A DNA stretch of 64,000 nt from DATCJA01 sp963814955 (GCA_963814955.1 CAWFEX010000007.1:132916-196915); one strand, 5' to 3'. Positions 19,809 to 28,556 are shown, counted from the first letter of the stretch. Program-made: numbers and translations. The notes: generated by a model from the sequence alone, not told the origin.

Positions 19809-22800
19809 ATGTGGATTTCAGACATCTCCATCCGCCGTCCGGTCTTCGCGACGATGGTCATCATGAGCTTCATGGTGCTCGGCATCGTGTCGTTGACGAG
19901 ACTCGGAATCGACCTGTTCCCCGAAGTGAACTTCCCGTTCGTGAACATCAGCGTTGTGTATCCGGGCGCATCGCCCGAAGAGGTCGAAACGCTGGTCACC
20001 AGGCCGATCGAGGATTCGGTTGCGGGCATCAACGGCGTCAAGCGCGTCGTGTCGAGCTCGACCGAGTCATTCTCTCGTGTCGGCCTCGAGCTGCGGCTCG
20101 AAGTGGATCCGCAGGCAGCCGCCGCAGAGGTCCGCGAAAAAGTCGCGGCCATCCGCAGCCGCCTTCCCGAGCAGATTGAAGACCCGACGATCGTTCGTTT
20201 CGACGTCGCGGCCCTGCCGATCATGGCCTTCGCGGTCGGCTCGTCACAGCGCTCGGACATCACGCGGCGCCAGGTCGAAGACGATCTCAAGCCGCTTCTC
20301 GAACAGATCGATGGCGTTGCGGCTGTGGAAGTCAACGGTGGCGAGGTGCGCGAGATCCAGGTGGAGCTCGATCCCGGCCGCCTTGAAGCGCTGGGCCTGC
20401 CGGTTGCGGTCGTCGCCGAGAAGCTCGCCGCGGAGAACCTCGACCTTCCCGGGGGGCAGATGCGTCGCGCCGGTCAGACGATTTCGCTGCGCACAAAGGG
20501 AGAGTTTGCAACCATCGACGAAATCGAGAACGTGATTCTCCGATCCGACGGCGGTTCCACCGTCCGTATCCGCGACATCGGGCGCGTTGTGGATGGTTTC
20601 GAAGAGCGGACGTCGACCACCAGGCTGGATGGCGTGGACGCAGTCTCGTTCTCGGTGAAGAAGCAGTCTGGCGCGAATACGGCGGCGATCGCCGAACGGG
20701 TGCATGCGGCGCTCGCCCGCGTGGCCCCGAGCTTTCCGCAACTGCAGATTCGCACCGTACATGACGACTCCGAGTTCATCAGGGAAAACGTCGCGCAAGT
20801 GCGGGAAGCGATCATCTTCGGCGCGGCGATGGCCGTGCTCATCATCTTCATCTTCATGCGCGACTGGCGGTCCACGCTGATCACCGCGCTCGCGCTGCCG
20901 ACCTCGGTCATCTCCACGTTCTTCTTCATGTGGATCGCCGGCTTCACCATCAACATGATGACGCTCATGGCGCTGTCGCTCGTGATCGGCATCCTCATCG
21001 ACGACGCCGTCGTCGTGCGCGAAAACATCTACCGGCATATGGAACACGGCGAGGATCCGGTGACGGCGGCTCATCGCGGCACCGCCGAGATCGGCGTTGC
21101 CGTGATGGCGACCACGTTCACGATTCTCGCCGTATTCCTTCCCGTCGGCTTCATGACCGGCATCGTCGGACAGTTCTTCAAGTCGTTCGCGCTGACCATT
21201 GCGTTTGCCGTCGCCATGTCGCTCTTCGTGGCATTCACCCTTGACCCGATGCTGTCGTCCCGATTTGTCCGGTATGTGCCTCGTGAAGAGCGTATGAGGA
21301 CGCGGACCGGACGCATGTTCGAAAGCATGGGCCGTGCCTATGACAGCCTCGATCGGGGGTATCACCGCGTGCTCCGCGTTGCGCTGAACAACCCGTGGAA
21401 GTCACTTGGTCTTGCCGCCGTGGTGTTCCTTGTCAGCCTGAGCAGCGTCACGATCATGGGCACCGAGTTCGTCCCCGCTGAAGACCGCGGCGAGTTCCAG
21501 GTCATCGTGGAGCTGCCACCCGGCACGTCATTCGAAGAGAGCGTCGAGAACGTCGCGCGCGTCGAGCAGGCGGTTCGCAAGATCCCGGAAGTCACCCAGA
21601 TATTCAGCACGGTCGGCACCGACGGCCAGGCGCGCGCATCGACACTACGGGTCAAGGTAACCAAGAAAGACGAGCGCGAACGCGGTATCGGCGAGATCAA
21701 GGATCAGGTTCGTACCCTGCTCGCCGGCATGGCGTTCGTCGACGGCAAAGTGGCCGATCCGGAATTCATGCAAGGGGCGCCGTACGAGCCGCCAATCAAC
21801 GTCTTCGTACGCGGCGACGACCTCGCAACGCTTCAGCGCGTGGCGCGTGAAATCGAGACGAAGGTCCGGCAGATCCCGGGCGCTGTTGACATCAGCAGCA
21901 ACCTGGAAAGCGGACAGCCCGAGGTTGTTGCCCGCGTCAACCGCTCGCTTGCCGCCGACCTCGGTTTCAGCGTCGCTGCGATCGCCGCGCAGCTTCGAGG
22001 AATGGTCGAGGGTATCGTCCCCAGCCGCCTGCGTGACGGGGACCGCGAACACGATATTCGGGTCCGGCTCGCGCCGGAATATCGAAACGATCCGGTCGCC
22101 GTGCTGCGCACGCCGTTGTACTCGCCTGCCGGCGCGGCGGTCCGGACGAGTGACATTGTGGCGTTCGCGCCCGAGGTCGGGCCCAGCAACATCGACCGCG
22201 AGCAGCGCCGCAGGCAGGCCAGGATTGGCATCGACCTCGCCCCCGGCTATGCACTCGGCGATGTGACCGCCGAAGTGACAAAAGCGGTGGAGACGGTCTC
22301 AATGCCGGCGACGTTCGAGTGGGGATTTGCGGGGGACGTCGAGCTGATGCAGGAGTCGGCTGCGGCCATGGCGCTCGCGCTGATCCTGGCGGTGGCCTTC
22401 ATCTATATCGTCCTCGCGTCACAGTTCGAGTCGTTCCTGCAGCCGATGATCATCATGCTGTCGCTGCCGCTCGCGCTCGTCGGGGCGCTTCTGCTGCTCC
22501 TCTTCACAGGCAAGAACCTCGGCATGCCGGCCATGATCGGCGTCGTGATGCTGATGGGTCTCGTCACGAAGAACGCGATCCTGCTCGTCGACTACACCAA
22601 TCAACTGCGCCGGGAAGGGCTGCCGCTGAAGAATGCGTTGCTGTCGGCGGGACCTGTGCGTCTGCGTCCGATCGTCATGACGACGGTTGCGATGATTCTT
22701 GGCATGCTGCCATCCGCAGTGGGCACCGGCGACGGCAGCGAGTTCCGCGCGCCGATCGCGATTGCGACGATCGGTGGGCTGCTGACGTCCACGCTGCTGA

Positions 22801-23120
22801 CGCTCGTTGTCGTGCCCGTGGCGTACCTGATTCTCGAAGGCGCCGTCGAACGGGTGAAGGCCTGGCGCAAGGAGCCGATGCCGGCGGGCCTGCGCGCCGC
22901 CGCGCGCGTCACCGGCGTGCTTCTGTTACTGGCCCTGGTCGGCGCGTTCCTGAGCGTCGCCTCGGCATTCGCTCAGACGGGGCCCGGGGCCGACGTGGCG
23001 CGGGCCGACCTGAAAGGTCGGCCCGATCAGTCAGGTCGGCCCGATTGGTCAGGCCGCCCTTATTCCCGGATCCGGGCCCTTGACGATCGATCGCGCGCTC
23101 GAGCTTGCGGCGACTCGTAA
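19809..23120 (+). CDS. RND efflux pump inner-membrane transporter (HAE1/AcrB family) with an abnormal C-terminus
   Basis: Proton-driven tripartite efflux pump, 1103 residues, from MWISDISIRRPVFATMVIMS. Twelve membrane helices and two porter regions are present. TM4 carries the proton-relay Asp pair in VIGILIDDAVVVREN, and TM10-TM12 contain GVVMLMGLVTKNAILLVDYTNQ and IATIGGLLTSTLLTLVVVPVAYL. Normal homologues end soon after that last helix. Here the frame runs on through MPAGLRAAARVTGVLLLLA and LVGAFLSVASAFAQT, a textbook signal peptide with AxA-type cleavage, and then through a REP-type repeat before stopping. I read the last 80 or so residues as the misplaced signal peptide of the following TolC-like protein plus repeat-encoded sequence. 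Confidence 0.94.
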   Translation: MWISDISIRRPVFATMVIMSFMVLGIVSLTRLGIDLFPEVNFPFVNISVVYPGASPEEVETLVTRPIEDSVAGINGVKRVVSSSTESFSRVGLELRLEVDPQAAAAEVREKVAAIRSRLPEQIEDPTIVRFDVAALPIMAFAVGSSQRSDITRRQVEDDLKPLLEQIDGVAAVEVNGGEVREIQVELDPGRLEALGLPVAVVAEKLAAENLDLPGGQMRRAGQTISLRTKGEFATIDEIENVILRSDGGSTVRIRDIGRVVDGFEERTSTTRLDGVDAVSFSVKKQSGANTAAIAERVHAALARVAPSFPQLQIRTVHDDSEFIRENVAQVREAIIFGAAMAVLIIFIFMRDWRSTLITALALPTSVISTFFFMWIAGFTINMMTLMALSLVIGILIDDAVVVRENIYRHMEHGEDPVTAAHRGTAEIGVAVMATTFTILAVFLPVGFMTGIVGQFFKSFALTIAFAVAMSLFVAFTLDPMLSSRFVRYVPREERMRTRTGRMFESMGRAYDSLDRGYHRVLRVALNNPWKSLGLAAVVFLVSLSSVTIMGTEFVPAEDRGEFQVIVELPPGTSFEESVENVARVEQAVRKIPEVTQIFSTVGTDGQARASTLRVKVTKKDERERGIGEIKDQVRTLLAGMAFVDGKVADPEFMQGAPYEPPINVFVRGDDLATLQRVAREIETKVRQIPGAVDISSNLESGQPEVVARVNRSLAADLGFSVAAIAAQLRGMVEGIVPSRLRDGDREHDIRVRLAPEYRNDPVAVLRTPLYSPAGAAVRTSDIVAFAPEVGPSNIDREQRRRQARIGIDLAPGYALGDVTAEVTKAVETVSMPATFEWGFAGDVELMQESAAAMALALILAVAFIYIVLASQFESFLQPMIIMLSLPLALVGALLLLLFTGKNLGMPAMIGVVMLMGLVTKNAILLVDYTNQLRREGLPLKNALLSAGPVRLRPIVMTTVAMILGMLPSAVGTGDGSEFRAPIAIATIGGLLTSTLLTLVVVPVAYLILEGAVERVKAWRKEPMPAGLRAAARVTGVLLLLALVGAFLSVASAFAQTGPGADVARADLKGRPDQSGRPDWSGRPYSRIRALDDRSRARACGDS
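23002..23060. repeat. REP-like hairpin plus two half-copies between pump and outer-membrane channel genes
   Basis: GGGCCGACCT-gaa-AGGTCGGCCC (23002-23024) is a perfect 10-bp stem, followed by the partial copies TCAGGTCGGCCCGA and TCAGGCCGCCC. The stem belongs to the same group as the repeats flanking RAYT-2 at 26 kb. It sits exactly between the signal peptide and the mature part of the TolC-like protein. Confidence 0.8.
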
Positions 23121-24312
23121 TGAAGATCTCAAAGTCGCGAGCGAACGGTTGCGCGAGAGTCAGGCGAACGTCGCCCAGGCGCGTGCCGCGTTCCTGCCGT
23201 CGCTGGATCTGAATTTCCTGTACACGCCGTCCCAGGCCTCGCCGCTCCTGCGCATTCCCGGCGGCATCTTCGGACCAAACGAGCAGACATTTCGCGCGAA
23301 TCTGATTCGTGAAAACGTTGTTCGCTTCGACATCGCACAACCGATCTACACAGGCGGCCGGCTGGCGCACGCGTATGGCGCCGAGGCGGCGACACAGGAA
23401 GGCAGCCGTCTGGAGCTCGAACGCGCGCGGCACACGCTGAGGCTGCGCGTATACGAAACGTTCTATGCCGCCTTGATGGCGGACCAGGGCGTTCAAACCG
23501 CGGACGAAGGCGTTCGCATTGCCGAGCGGCATCTCGAACTGGCACAGGTGCGCTATCAGGCCGGGTCGGCAGCCCGTCTCGACGGGCTCCGGGCCGAAGT
23601 GGAGCTCGCGAATGCGCGGGCGCGGCTGATCCGCGCCCGCAGCAACGCGGAAGTGTCGTATCAGGCACTCCGCACCGTACTCTCACTGCCGCAGAACGAG
23701 CCGTTGCAGCTCTCCGGAACGCTCGACGAGGTCCCGGCGCTCCCACCTGTCGCGGAACTCCAGAAGGCGGTCACGGCGCGGCCGGATATTCGCGCCATCG
23801 GCCAGCAGCGCGAAGCCGCTGAGCAGCTGGTCTCGCTCGCAAACGCTGAACTGAAGCCGACCGTCGCCTTCATGGGAAATCTGCAGTATCAGGAAGACGG
23901 CGTCAATCGCCTGTTCGACGGAGGGAATCGGAGCTTCCAGTTCGGTCTCGCCGTCCGAGTGCCGCTGTTCAGCGCACCGGCGGTCGCGGCAAAGAAAGCC
24001 GCCGCTTCCGCGCGGGTACTGCAGGCCGAACACCGCGCCAACTCCGTATTCGACAACGCGCGGCTCGAGCTGGCGTCTGCCACGACCGAGCTCGAGGCGG
24101 CTCGCGAAATCGTGACGACGCAGGAGAAGGCGGTGGAACTGGCCCGCGAGACCATCGGGATCGCCGAGGTGTCATACGAGAACGGCGTCATCACCGCCAC
24201 CGAGTTGAACGACGCAAGGCTGTCGCTTCTCGAAACCGAGTGGGAGTTGATGCAGGCCAAGTACAACCAGATTGTCGCCGCCGCGCGGACCCGCTACGCC
24301 GCGGGGTTGTGA
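23080..24312 (+). CDS. TolC-family outer-membrane efflux channel (signal peptide separated by a frame change)
   Basis: 410 residues read from TTG 23080. It begins directly at the first structural helix (TIDRALELAATRNEDLKVAS) and continues through two OEP repeats: the periplasmic helices ERLRESQANVAQARAAFLPSL and later VELARETIGIAEVSYENGVI, and beta strands such as DLNFLYTP and VRFDIAQPIYTGGRLAHAY. There is no signal peptide in this frame, and a TGA at 23011-23013 blocks it upstream. A fitting signal peptide (from ATG 22878, behind AAGGAG) is instead read in the pump frame. The gene was therefore probably intact before the repeat region between 22980 and 23075 changed length; unless bridged, export should fail. 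Confidence 0.88.
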   Translation: MTIDRALELAATRNEDLKVASERLRESQANVAQARAAFLPSLDLNFLYTPSQASPLLRIPGGIFGPNEQTFRANLIRENVVRFDIAQPIYTGGRLAHAYGAEAATQEGSRLELERARHTLRLRVYETFYAALMADQGVQTADEGVRIAERHLELAQVRYQAGSAARLDGLRAEVELANARARLIRARSNAEVSYQALRTVLSLPQNEPLQLSGTLDEVPALPPVAELQKAVTARPDIRAIGQQREAAEQLVSLANAELKPTVAFMGNLQYQEDGVNRLFDGGNRSFQFGLAVRVPLFSAPAVAAKKAAASARVLQAEHRANSVFDNARLELASATTELEAAREIVTTQEKAVELARETIGIAEVSYENGVITATELNDARLSLLETEWELMQAKYNQIVAAARTRYAAGL

Positions 24313-24339
24313 TTGAACGCCGCGAGTCCGATCACGAGC

Positions 24340-24448
24340 CACAGAGTCACAGAGACACAGAGGTTCAAAAGAAGTAATTTATTCTCCGTGACTCCGTCTC
24401 TCCGTCCTTCGACTTCCGCTCAGGACGCCCCGAGCATCGTCGAGGGGC
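24340..24448. repeat. Composite repeat: CACAGAGTCACAGAG words plus CGCCCCGAGC hairpin
   Basis: CCACAGAGTCACAGAGACAC is followed by GACTCCGTCTCTCCGTC-like reverse words and then GTCCTTCGACTT...CAGGACGCCCCGAGC...GAGGGGCGTGGC. The same composite recurs in inverted orientation at 36539-36655, so it is a dispersed family. Confidence 0.7.
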
Positions 24449-24460
24449 GTGGCTCGTCTC

Positions 24461-25945
24461 ATGAATGATCTGCTCTGCCTCGTCCGCGGCTGCACCTTCG
24501 ACGATTTCCTCTTCACACCTCAGTACAGCGTGGTCGAGCGCCGCGATCCGGCGCTCATCGATCTGACGTCGCGCCTGTCGCGCCGCCTCACCCTCAAGCG
24601 ACCGATCGTGTCCGCGAACATGGATACGGTCACACGGTCGGAGATGGCGATCGCGGTGGCCGAAGAAGGCGGCATCGGCATCATCGACCGCGGTTTTCGC
24701 AGCGGCGAAATCGAGCCGCAGGTGCGCGAGGTCCAGATCGTCAAGCGCAAGCAGCACGGCGTCATCGGCGACCCCTACACCATCGACGAAAGCGCCGCAT
24801 TGCAGGACGCGGCCGCGCGGATGCGAGATACGGGCGTCGGAACGCTCGTGGTGGTGGATGGCCAGCGGCATGTGAAGGGGCTGGTGACGACGCGCGACCT
24901 CCGTTTTGTCGATGAGCGCGGTACGGTTCGCTCGAGAATGACGCCGCGCGAGCGTCTGGTCGTGCACACCGGCGACATGGATGCGGCGAGCGCTGAAGAG
25001 CTGATGCGGACCCACAAGGTGAAGAAGCTGCCGCTCATCAATGAAGACGGCACGCTGCGCGGCCTCGTCACCGCCAAGGATCTGGTCGTGCAGCGCGAGC
25101 TTCCGTTCGCGACGCGCGACGCGCAAGGCCGGCTTCGGGTGGGGGCCGCGATCGGCGCGAAAGGCGACTACCTCGAACGCGCCGCCGAGCTGCTGCGCGC
25201 CGAAGTCGACGTCATCGTCATCGACATCGCCCATGGGCACTCCGCCGTCATGGCCCGTGCCATCGAAGCGTTTCGAAAGCGGTTCGGCGACGTCGAGCTC
25301 ATCGCCGGGAACGTGGCGACCGCGGAAGGCGTCAGATTTCTGCTGGAGCGTGGCGTCGACGGCATCAAGATCGGCATCGGACCGGGCGGCGGCTGCACCA
25401 CCCGTCTCAATACCAACTACGGCGTTCCGCAGGCGCAGGCACTGGTCGAATCGCGCACCGAGGCCGGCGGGCGCGTGCCTCTCATCGCCGACGGCGGCGT
25501 CAAACGTCACGGCGCATTCGTGCAGGCGCTGACGTTTGGGGGCGATTCCGTCATGCTGGGCGGCATGCTCGCGGGCACGACGGAAACACCCGGAGAGGTG
25601 GTGCAGAAGCCGGTGGTCGTGCCCGACTCCAACAAGACGGTGAACGTGCCGTTCAAAGTGTTCCGCGGCATGGCGTCGCTCGAGGCGATTGTGGATCGCC
25701 TCGACGTGGAGGACGCAGAGGCCGCCGATGTCGAAGCGCTCGGAGCGGAGGGGATGGAAGTGAGCGTACCGGCACGAGGCTCGGTGCGTCCGCTGCTGCG
25801 CGACATCATCAAGCACCTGTGCTCGGCGATCAGCTACAGCGGCGCGAGAAGCCTGGCCGAGATGCAGGAGATGTTCCGGAAGGATCCGGAGCGCTACGTG
25901 ATCAGACTCACCGAGTCGAGCCGGCGCGAATCGTTCGACCGGTAA
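24461..25945 (+). CDS. IMP dehydrogenase/GMP reductase family protein with CBS pair, divergent active site
   Basis: 494 residues. The family opening RGCTFDDFLFTPQYSVV and PIVSANMDTVT are clear. A CBS pair interrupts the barrel (about residues 93-205). The catalytic loop reads IGPGGGCTTR with Cys312, where IMPDH normally has GPGS(I)CTT. The NAD region and VMLGGMLAGTTETPGE are conserved. The mobile flap, usually EGRVPYKG with the Arg-Tyr pair that activates water, reads EVSVPARG (about residues 432-439), and the late GCRT-type motif is YSGARSL. The Arg-Tyr dyad thus appears absent. Some actinobacterial GuaB1 proteins with CBS domains are GMP reductases, so GMP reductase or another activity is possible; IMP dehydrogenase should not be assumed. 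ATG 24461 chosen; an upstream GTG lies inside a repeat. Confidence 0.85.
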   Translation: MNDLLCLVRGCTFDDFLFTPQYSVVERRDPALIDLTSRLSRRLTLKRPIVSANMDTVTRSEMAIAVAEEGGIGIIDRGFRSGEIEPQVREVQIVKRKQHGVIGDPYTIDESAALQDAAARMRDTGVGTLVVVDGQRHVKGLVTTRDLRFVDERGTVRSRMTPRERLVVHTGDMDAASAEELMRTHKVKKLPLINEDGTLRGLVTAKDLVVQRELPFATRDAQGRLRVGAAIGAKGDYLERAAELLRAEVDVIVIDIAHGHSAVMARAIEAFRKRFGDVELIAGNVATAEGVRFLLERGVDGIKIGIGPGGGCTTRLNTNYGVPQAQALVESRTEAGGRVPLIADGGVKRHGAFVQALTFGGDSVMLGGMLAGTTETPGEVVQKPVVVPDSNKTVNVPFKVFRGMASLEAIVDRLDVEDAEAADVEALGAEGMEVSVPARGSVRPLLRDIIKHLCSAISYSGARSLAEMQEMFRKDPERYVIRLTESSRRESFDR

Positions 25946-25967
25946 CCCACCGCGAACGAATGTCCGG

Positions 25968-26102
25968 GCCGACCTGACGATGACAGGGCCGACTTGAAAG
26001 TCGGCCCCTACATTGATGCCGCCGTCGAACCTGACCGCGGATGTAGGGGCCGACTTTAGGTCGGCCCGGCGACGTTCTGGTCGGCCCTTCACGTCGGCCC
26101 CT
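25968..26102. repeat. REP cluster downstream of RAYT-2 (GGGCCGAC group)
   Basis: It contains a minus-oriented hairpin (25986-26011: stem GGGCCGACTT/AAGTCGGCCC, then CTAC), a plus-oriented one (26043-26067: GTAG, GGGCCGAC-TTTAG-GTCGGCCC) and partial copies on either side (GGGCCGACCTGACG before, GGTCGGCCC and GTCGGCCCC after). Opposed hairpins of this kind form a BIME-like mosaic. The cluster overlaps the RAYT-2 stop codon. Confidence 0.87.
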
Positions 26103-26589
26103 GTCGATCGTGGCACCGCTGCAGCAAATCTTCCAGAGTGGTCACGAACGAACCGACCCACGGATAATCGGCCGGCGACTCGACCAGGCCGGCCCTGACG
26201 GGGTTCTCGAGCACATAACGGACCTTCTGTTCAAGCGACTCGTCGCTGAGAAGAATGTGTCCGTAATATCCCCGCTGCCACAGCGCCGTTCCATGGCTGC
26301 GTTTCGCCGCGAACGAAGTCTGTTGCTTCCAGACACGCACGAATTCCTGCAAGTCCGAATCATCGCTCGTGCCTTCAACGAGCAGGTTCACGTGATCCGG
26401 CATGAAGCAGTACGCAATTACGGCAAATCGATATGAAGCACCGCATGTTCGTAATTGATCGATCGCCGCTGAGATCACATTCGCCTCGGAGAACCAGGGA
26501 CAGCGATGGTGCGCGCAAATCGTGAGGAAATATCTGCGCAGACCGATGTAGTTCGGCGGGGACAAGCGCGGCACGGCCTTTCGACGCAT
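26089..26589 (-). CDS. REP-associated tyrosine transposase (RAYT), copy 2, HUH motif altered
   Basis: 166 residues from ATG 26589 (an ATG at 26619 is also possible). Same family as RAYT-1: YIGLRRYFLTICAHHRCPWF, YCFMPDH, ALWQRGYYGHILL and YVLENPVRAGLVE. The second histidine of the metal-binding HUH pair is replaced: MPDHVN here against MPDHVH in copy 1. The codon is AAC, one base from CAC. Since these His residues coordinate the catalytic metal, activity is probably reduced or lost. It is flanked by inverted REPs at 26043-26067 and 26628-26653 of a different stem group from RAYT-1. The last residues are encoded by the REP cluster. Confidence 0.88.
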   Translation of the reverse strand: MRRKAVPRLSPPNYIGLRRYFLTICAHHRCPWFSEANVISAAIDQLRTCGASYRFAVIAYCFMPDHVNLLVEGTSDDSDLQEFVRVWKQQTSFAAKRSHGTALWQRGYYGHILLSDESLEQKVRYVLENPVRAGLVESPADYPWVGSFVTTLEDLLQRCHDRQGPT

Positions 26590-26627
26590 GCCATCGCGCA
26601 GGGCAAGATGCCTTCCCAAGTACCGGC

Positions 26628-26653
26628 GGGCCGACCTGAAGGTCGGCCCCTAC
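26628..26653 (-). repeat. REP hairpin, upstream flank of RAYT-2
   Basis: Minus-strand GTAG (26653-26650) and perfect stem GGGCCGACC/GGTCGGCCC with loop TTCA. With the plus-oriented copy at 26043 it brackets RAYT-2 in inverted orientation. It also lies between RAYT-2 and the PfkB kinase stop at 26667. Confidence 0.87.
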
Positions 26654-26666
26654 ATGGGTGGCCTGC

Positions 26667-27602
26667 CTACATGGCGAGGGGCCCGAAATGCTCTTCGTAT
26701 CGGGCCTTGAACTCCTCGACGGTGTAAGCGTGGCTCTGGCCACCGAGGTGTTCGAGCGCGTATGTCGCGGCGACGCTGCCGAACTGCGCGCATGTTGGCA
26801 GCGGGGCGCCCGACGCCATGCCCTTCATCAGCCCCCCGCGGAACGCATCGCCAACGCCGGTTGGATCGACGATTCGAGCGGGCGGAACGGCTTTGACGTC
26901 CACGCGGCTGCCATTCTCGTACACCGTACAACCATGCTCGCCGCGAGTGACGATCAGCGCGTCGGCCACTTGCAGCACGTCGTCCTCGTTCATGGCCGTC
27001 TTCTGGCGAATGAGCTCGAGCTCGTAATCGTTGCAGATCACGATCCGCGCACCGCGGATACCTTCCTTCAACTCCGATCCGGACATGCGCGCGCACTGCT
27101 GACCGGGATCGAATATGACGGGAATGCGCAGCGTTCGACATTCTTCCGCGTACTGCACCATCGCCGCGGGATCGTTGGGGGAGATCACGACCAGCCCGGG
27201 ATCCTGGACGGTGCGAAACGACAGCTCCGACGCGTGCGCCATCGCGCCGGTATAGAACGACGCAATCTGGTTGTTTGCAGTGTCAGTGCTGCAAAAAAAC
27301 GAGGCGGTGAACTTGTCGGGCACCTGACGTACGAGTGACGTATCAACCCCAGCCGCCTCGAGCCACTGGCGGTACTCTCCGAAGTCCTGGCCGGCCGTTC
27401 CCATGAGGTACGGCCGCTCGCCGAGCAGCGCCAGCGTGTAGGCGATGTTCGGCGCGCATCCTCCCCGCCGCTTGTCCATGGAATCGACGAGGAAGCTCAG
27501 ACTGACACGCTGCATGTGGTCGGCGAGGAAGTGTTCCGTGAACTTCCCCGGGAACGACATCAGGTAGTCGTAGGCGATTGAACCGGTAACGATAAGCTTC
27601 AT
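26667..27602 (-). CDS. PfkB-family carbohydrate/nucleoside kinase (adenosine-kinase-like)
   Basis: 311 residues from ATG 27602. The ribokinase fold is clear: MKLIVTGSIAYDYLMSFPGKF at the start, GGCAPNIAYTLALLG (PfkB signature 1 region), and DPTGVGDAFRGGLMKGM near the C-terminus, containing the catalytic Asp and anion hole (usual form DTTGAGDAF). The adjacent gene for MTA phosphorylase, 81 bp upstream on the same strand, and the YDYLMSFPGKF opening suggest adenosine or another nucleoside as substrate. A sugar kinase cannot be excluded. Confidence 0.86.
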   Translation of the reverse strand: MKLIVTGSIAYDYLMSFPGKFTEHFLADHMQRVSLSFLVDSMDKRRGGCAPNIAYTLALLGERPYLMGTAGQDFGEYRQWLEAAGVDTSLVRQVPDKFTASFFCSTDTANNQIASFYTGAMAHASELSFRTVQDPGLVVISPNDPAAMVQYAEECRTLRIPVIFDPGQQCARMSGSELKEGIRGARIVICNDYELELIRQKTAMNEDDVLQVADALIVTRGEHGCTVYENGSRVDVKAVPPARIVDPTGVGDAFRGGLMKGMASGAPLPTCAQFGSVAATYALEHLGGQSHAYTVEEFKARYEEHFGPLAM

Positions 27603-27682
27603 GGGCGTTGAACCACGAAGGACACGAAACGCATGAGGATCGTATACATTCTTCACGACCTTCGTGAGTTTCGTGGTTCAGA
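27603..27682. repeat. Wordy inverted repeat (CCACGAAGGACACGAA)
   Basis: GAACCACGAAGGACACGAA (27609-27627) pairs with TTCGTGAGTTTCGTGGTTC about 35 nt later, giving a long imperfect hairpin that fills the whole gap between the MTAP and kinase genes. It may act as a transcription barrier between them. Confidence 0.65.
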
Positions 27683-27683
27683 A

Positions 27684-28556
27684 TCAGGGCGTGACAGCCA
27701 GGTATTTCCCCACCAGCGGCGCCAGTTCCTTCTTGACGTGATCGGGTATGGCGTCGGGACGCGTCACGAGAGCGTATTTCAGCGCCGACGCACACTCGCA
27801 CGTCCGTGCGTACGGCAGCATGCCAACCGCTCCGGCGATGATCTCCTGCGCCATCTTCGCGTTCTGCGTCAGATTGGCGATCACCATTTCCACGGTGACG
27901 GAGTCGTGGTCGGGATGCCAGCAATCGTAGTCGGTCACGAGCGCGATCGTCGCGTAACAGATTTCCGCTTCGCGCGCGAGCTTCGCCTCCTGCAGGTTGG
28001 TCATGCCGATAATGTCCATGCCCCACGAGCGATACAGCTTCGATTCGGCCAGCGTCGAGAACTGCGGCCCTTCCATGCAGACGTAGGTGCCGCCCTTGTG
28101 CACGGTCGCGCCGGCCGACCGGGCGCTCTCGTACGCCAGTCCGCTCAGAATGCGGCAGAACGGATGGGCGAAGGCGACGTGGGCCGCGAGACCGCGGCCG
28201 AAGAACGTGCTCGGCCGCCCTTTCGTCCGATCGAAGAATTGATCGGGAATGACAATGTCGAGCGGTTTGTACTCCTCCTTCAGGCTGCCGACAGCGCTTG
28301 CCGAAAGAACGTGCTCGACACCGAGCAGCTTCATGCCGAAGACGTTCGCACGGAAGTTGATTTCCGTCGGCAGCACGCGGTGTCCGGCCCCGTGACGGGC
28401 AAGAAACGCCACCCGGCGCCCGCGGAGCGTGCCGAGCACGTACGGGCCCGACGGATCACCAAACGGGGTCGTCAACGTCACTTCCTCGCGATCGGTGACG
28501 CCAGGCATGTCGTACAAACCGCTGCCGCCGATGATGCCGATTTGGGCTTTTTCCAT
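27684..28556 (-). CDS. mtnP: S-methyl-5'-thioadenosine phosphorylase
   Basis: 290 residues. It cleaves methylthioadenosine from polyamine synthesis with phosphate, releasing adenine and methylthioribose-1-phosphate. The opening IGIIGGSGLYDMPGV, the phosphate loop FLARHGAGHRVLPTEINFRANVF, CMEGPQFSTLAES and the NMTA-type specificity segment MDIIGMTNLQEAKLAREAEI are all present. TDYDCWH near residue 215 carries the conserved Asp that favours 6-aminopurines. Together with the PfkB kinase it suggests purine and MTA salvage. Confidence 0.95.
   Translation of the reverse strand: MEKAQIGIIGGSGLYDMPGVTDREEVTLTTPFGDPSGPYVLGTLRGRRVAFLARHGAGHRVLPTEINFRANVFGMKLLGVEHVLSASAVGSLKEEYKPLDIVIPDQFFDRTKGRPSTFFGRGLAAHVAFAHPFCRILSGLAYESARSAGATVHKGGTYVCMEGPQFSTLAESKLYRSWGMDIIGMTNLQEAKLAREAEICYATIALVTDYDCWHPDHDSVTVEMVIANLTQNAKMAQEIIAGAVGMLPYARTCECASALKYALVTRPDAIPDHVKKELAPLVGKYLAVTP

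Noticed and set aside
24365..26161. 598-codon minus-strand open frame opposite the IMPDH-like gene
   Set aside because: Antisense shadow; it also runs through repeat sequence at both ends.
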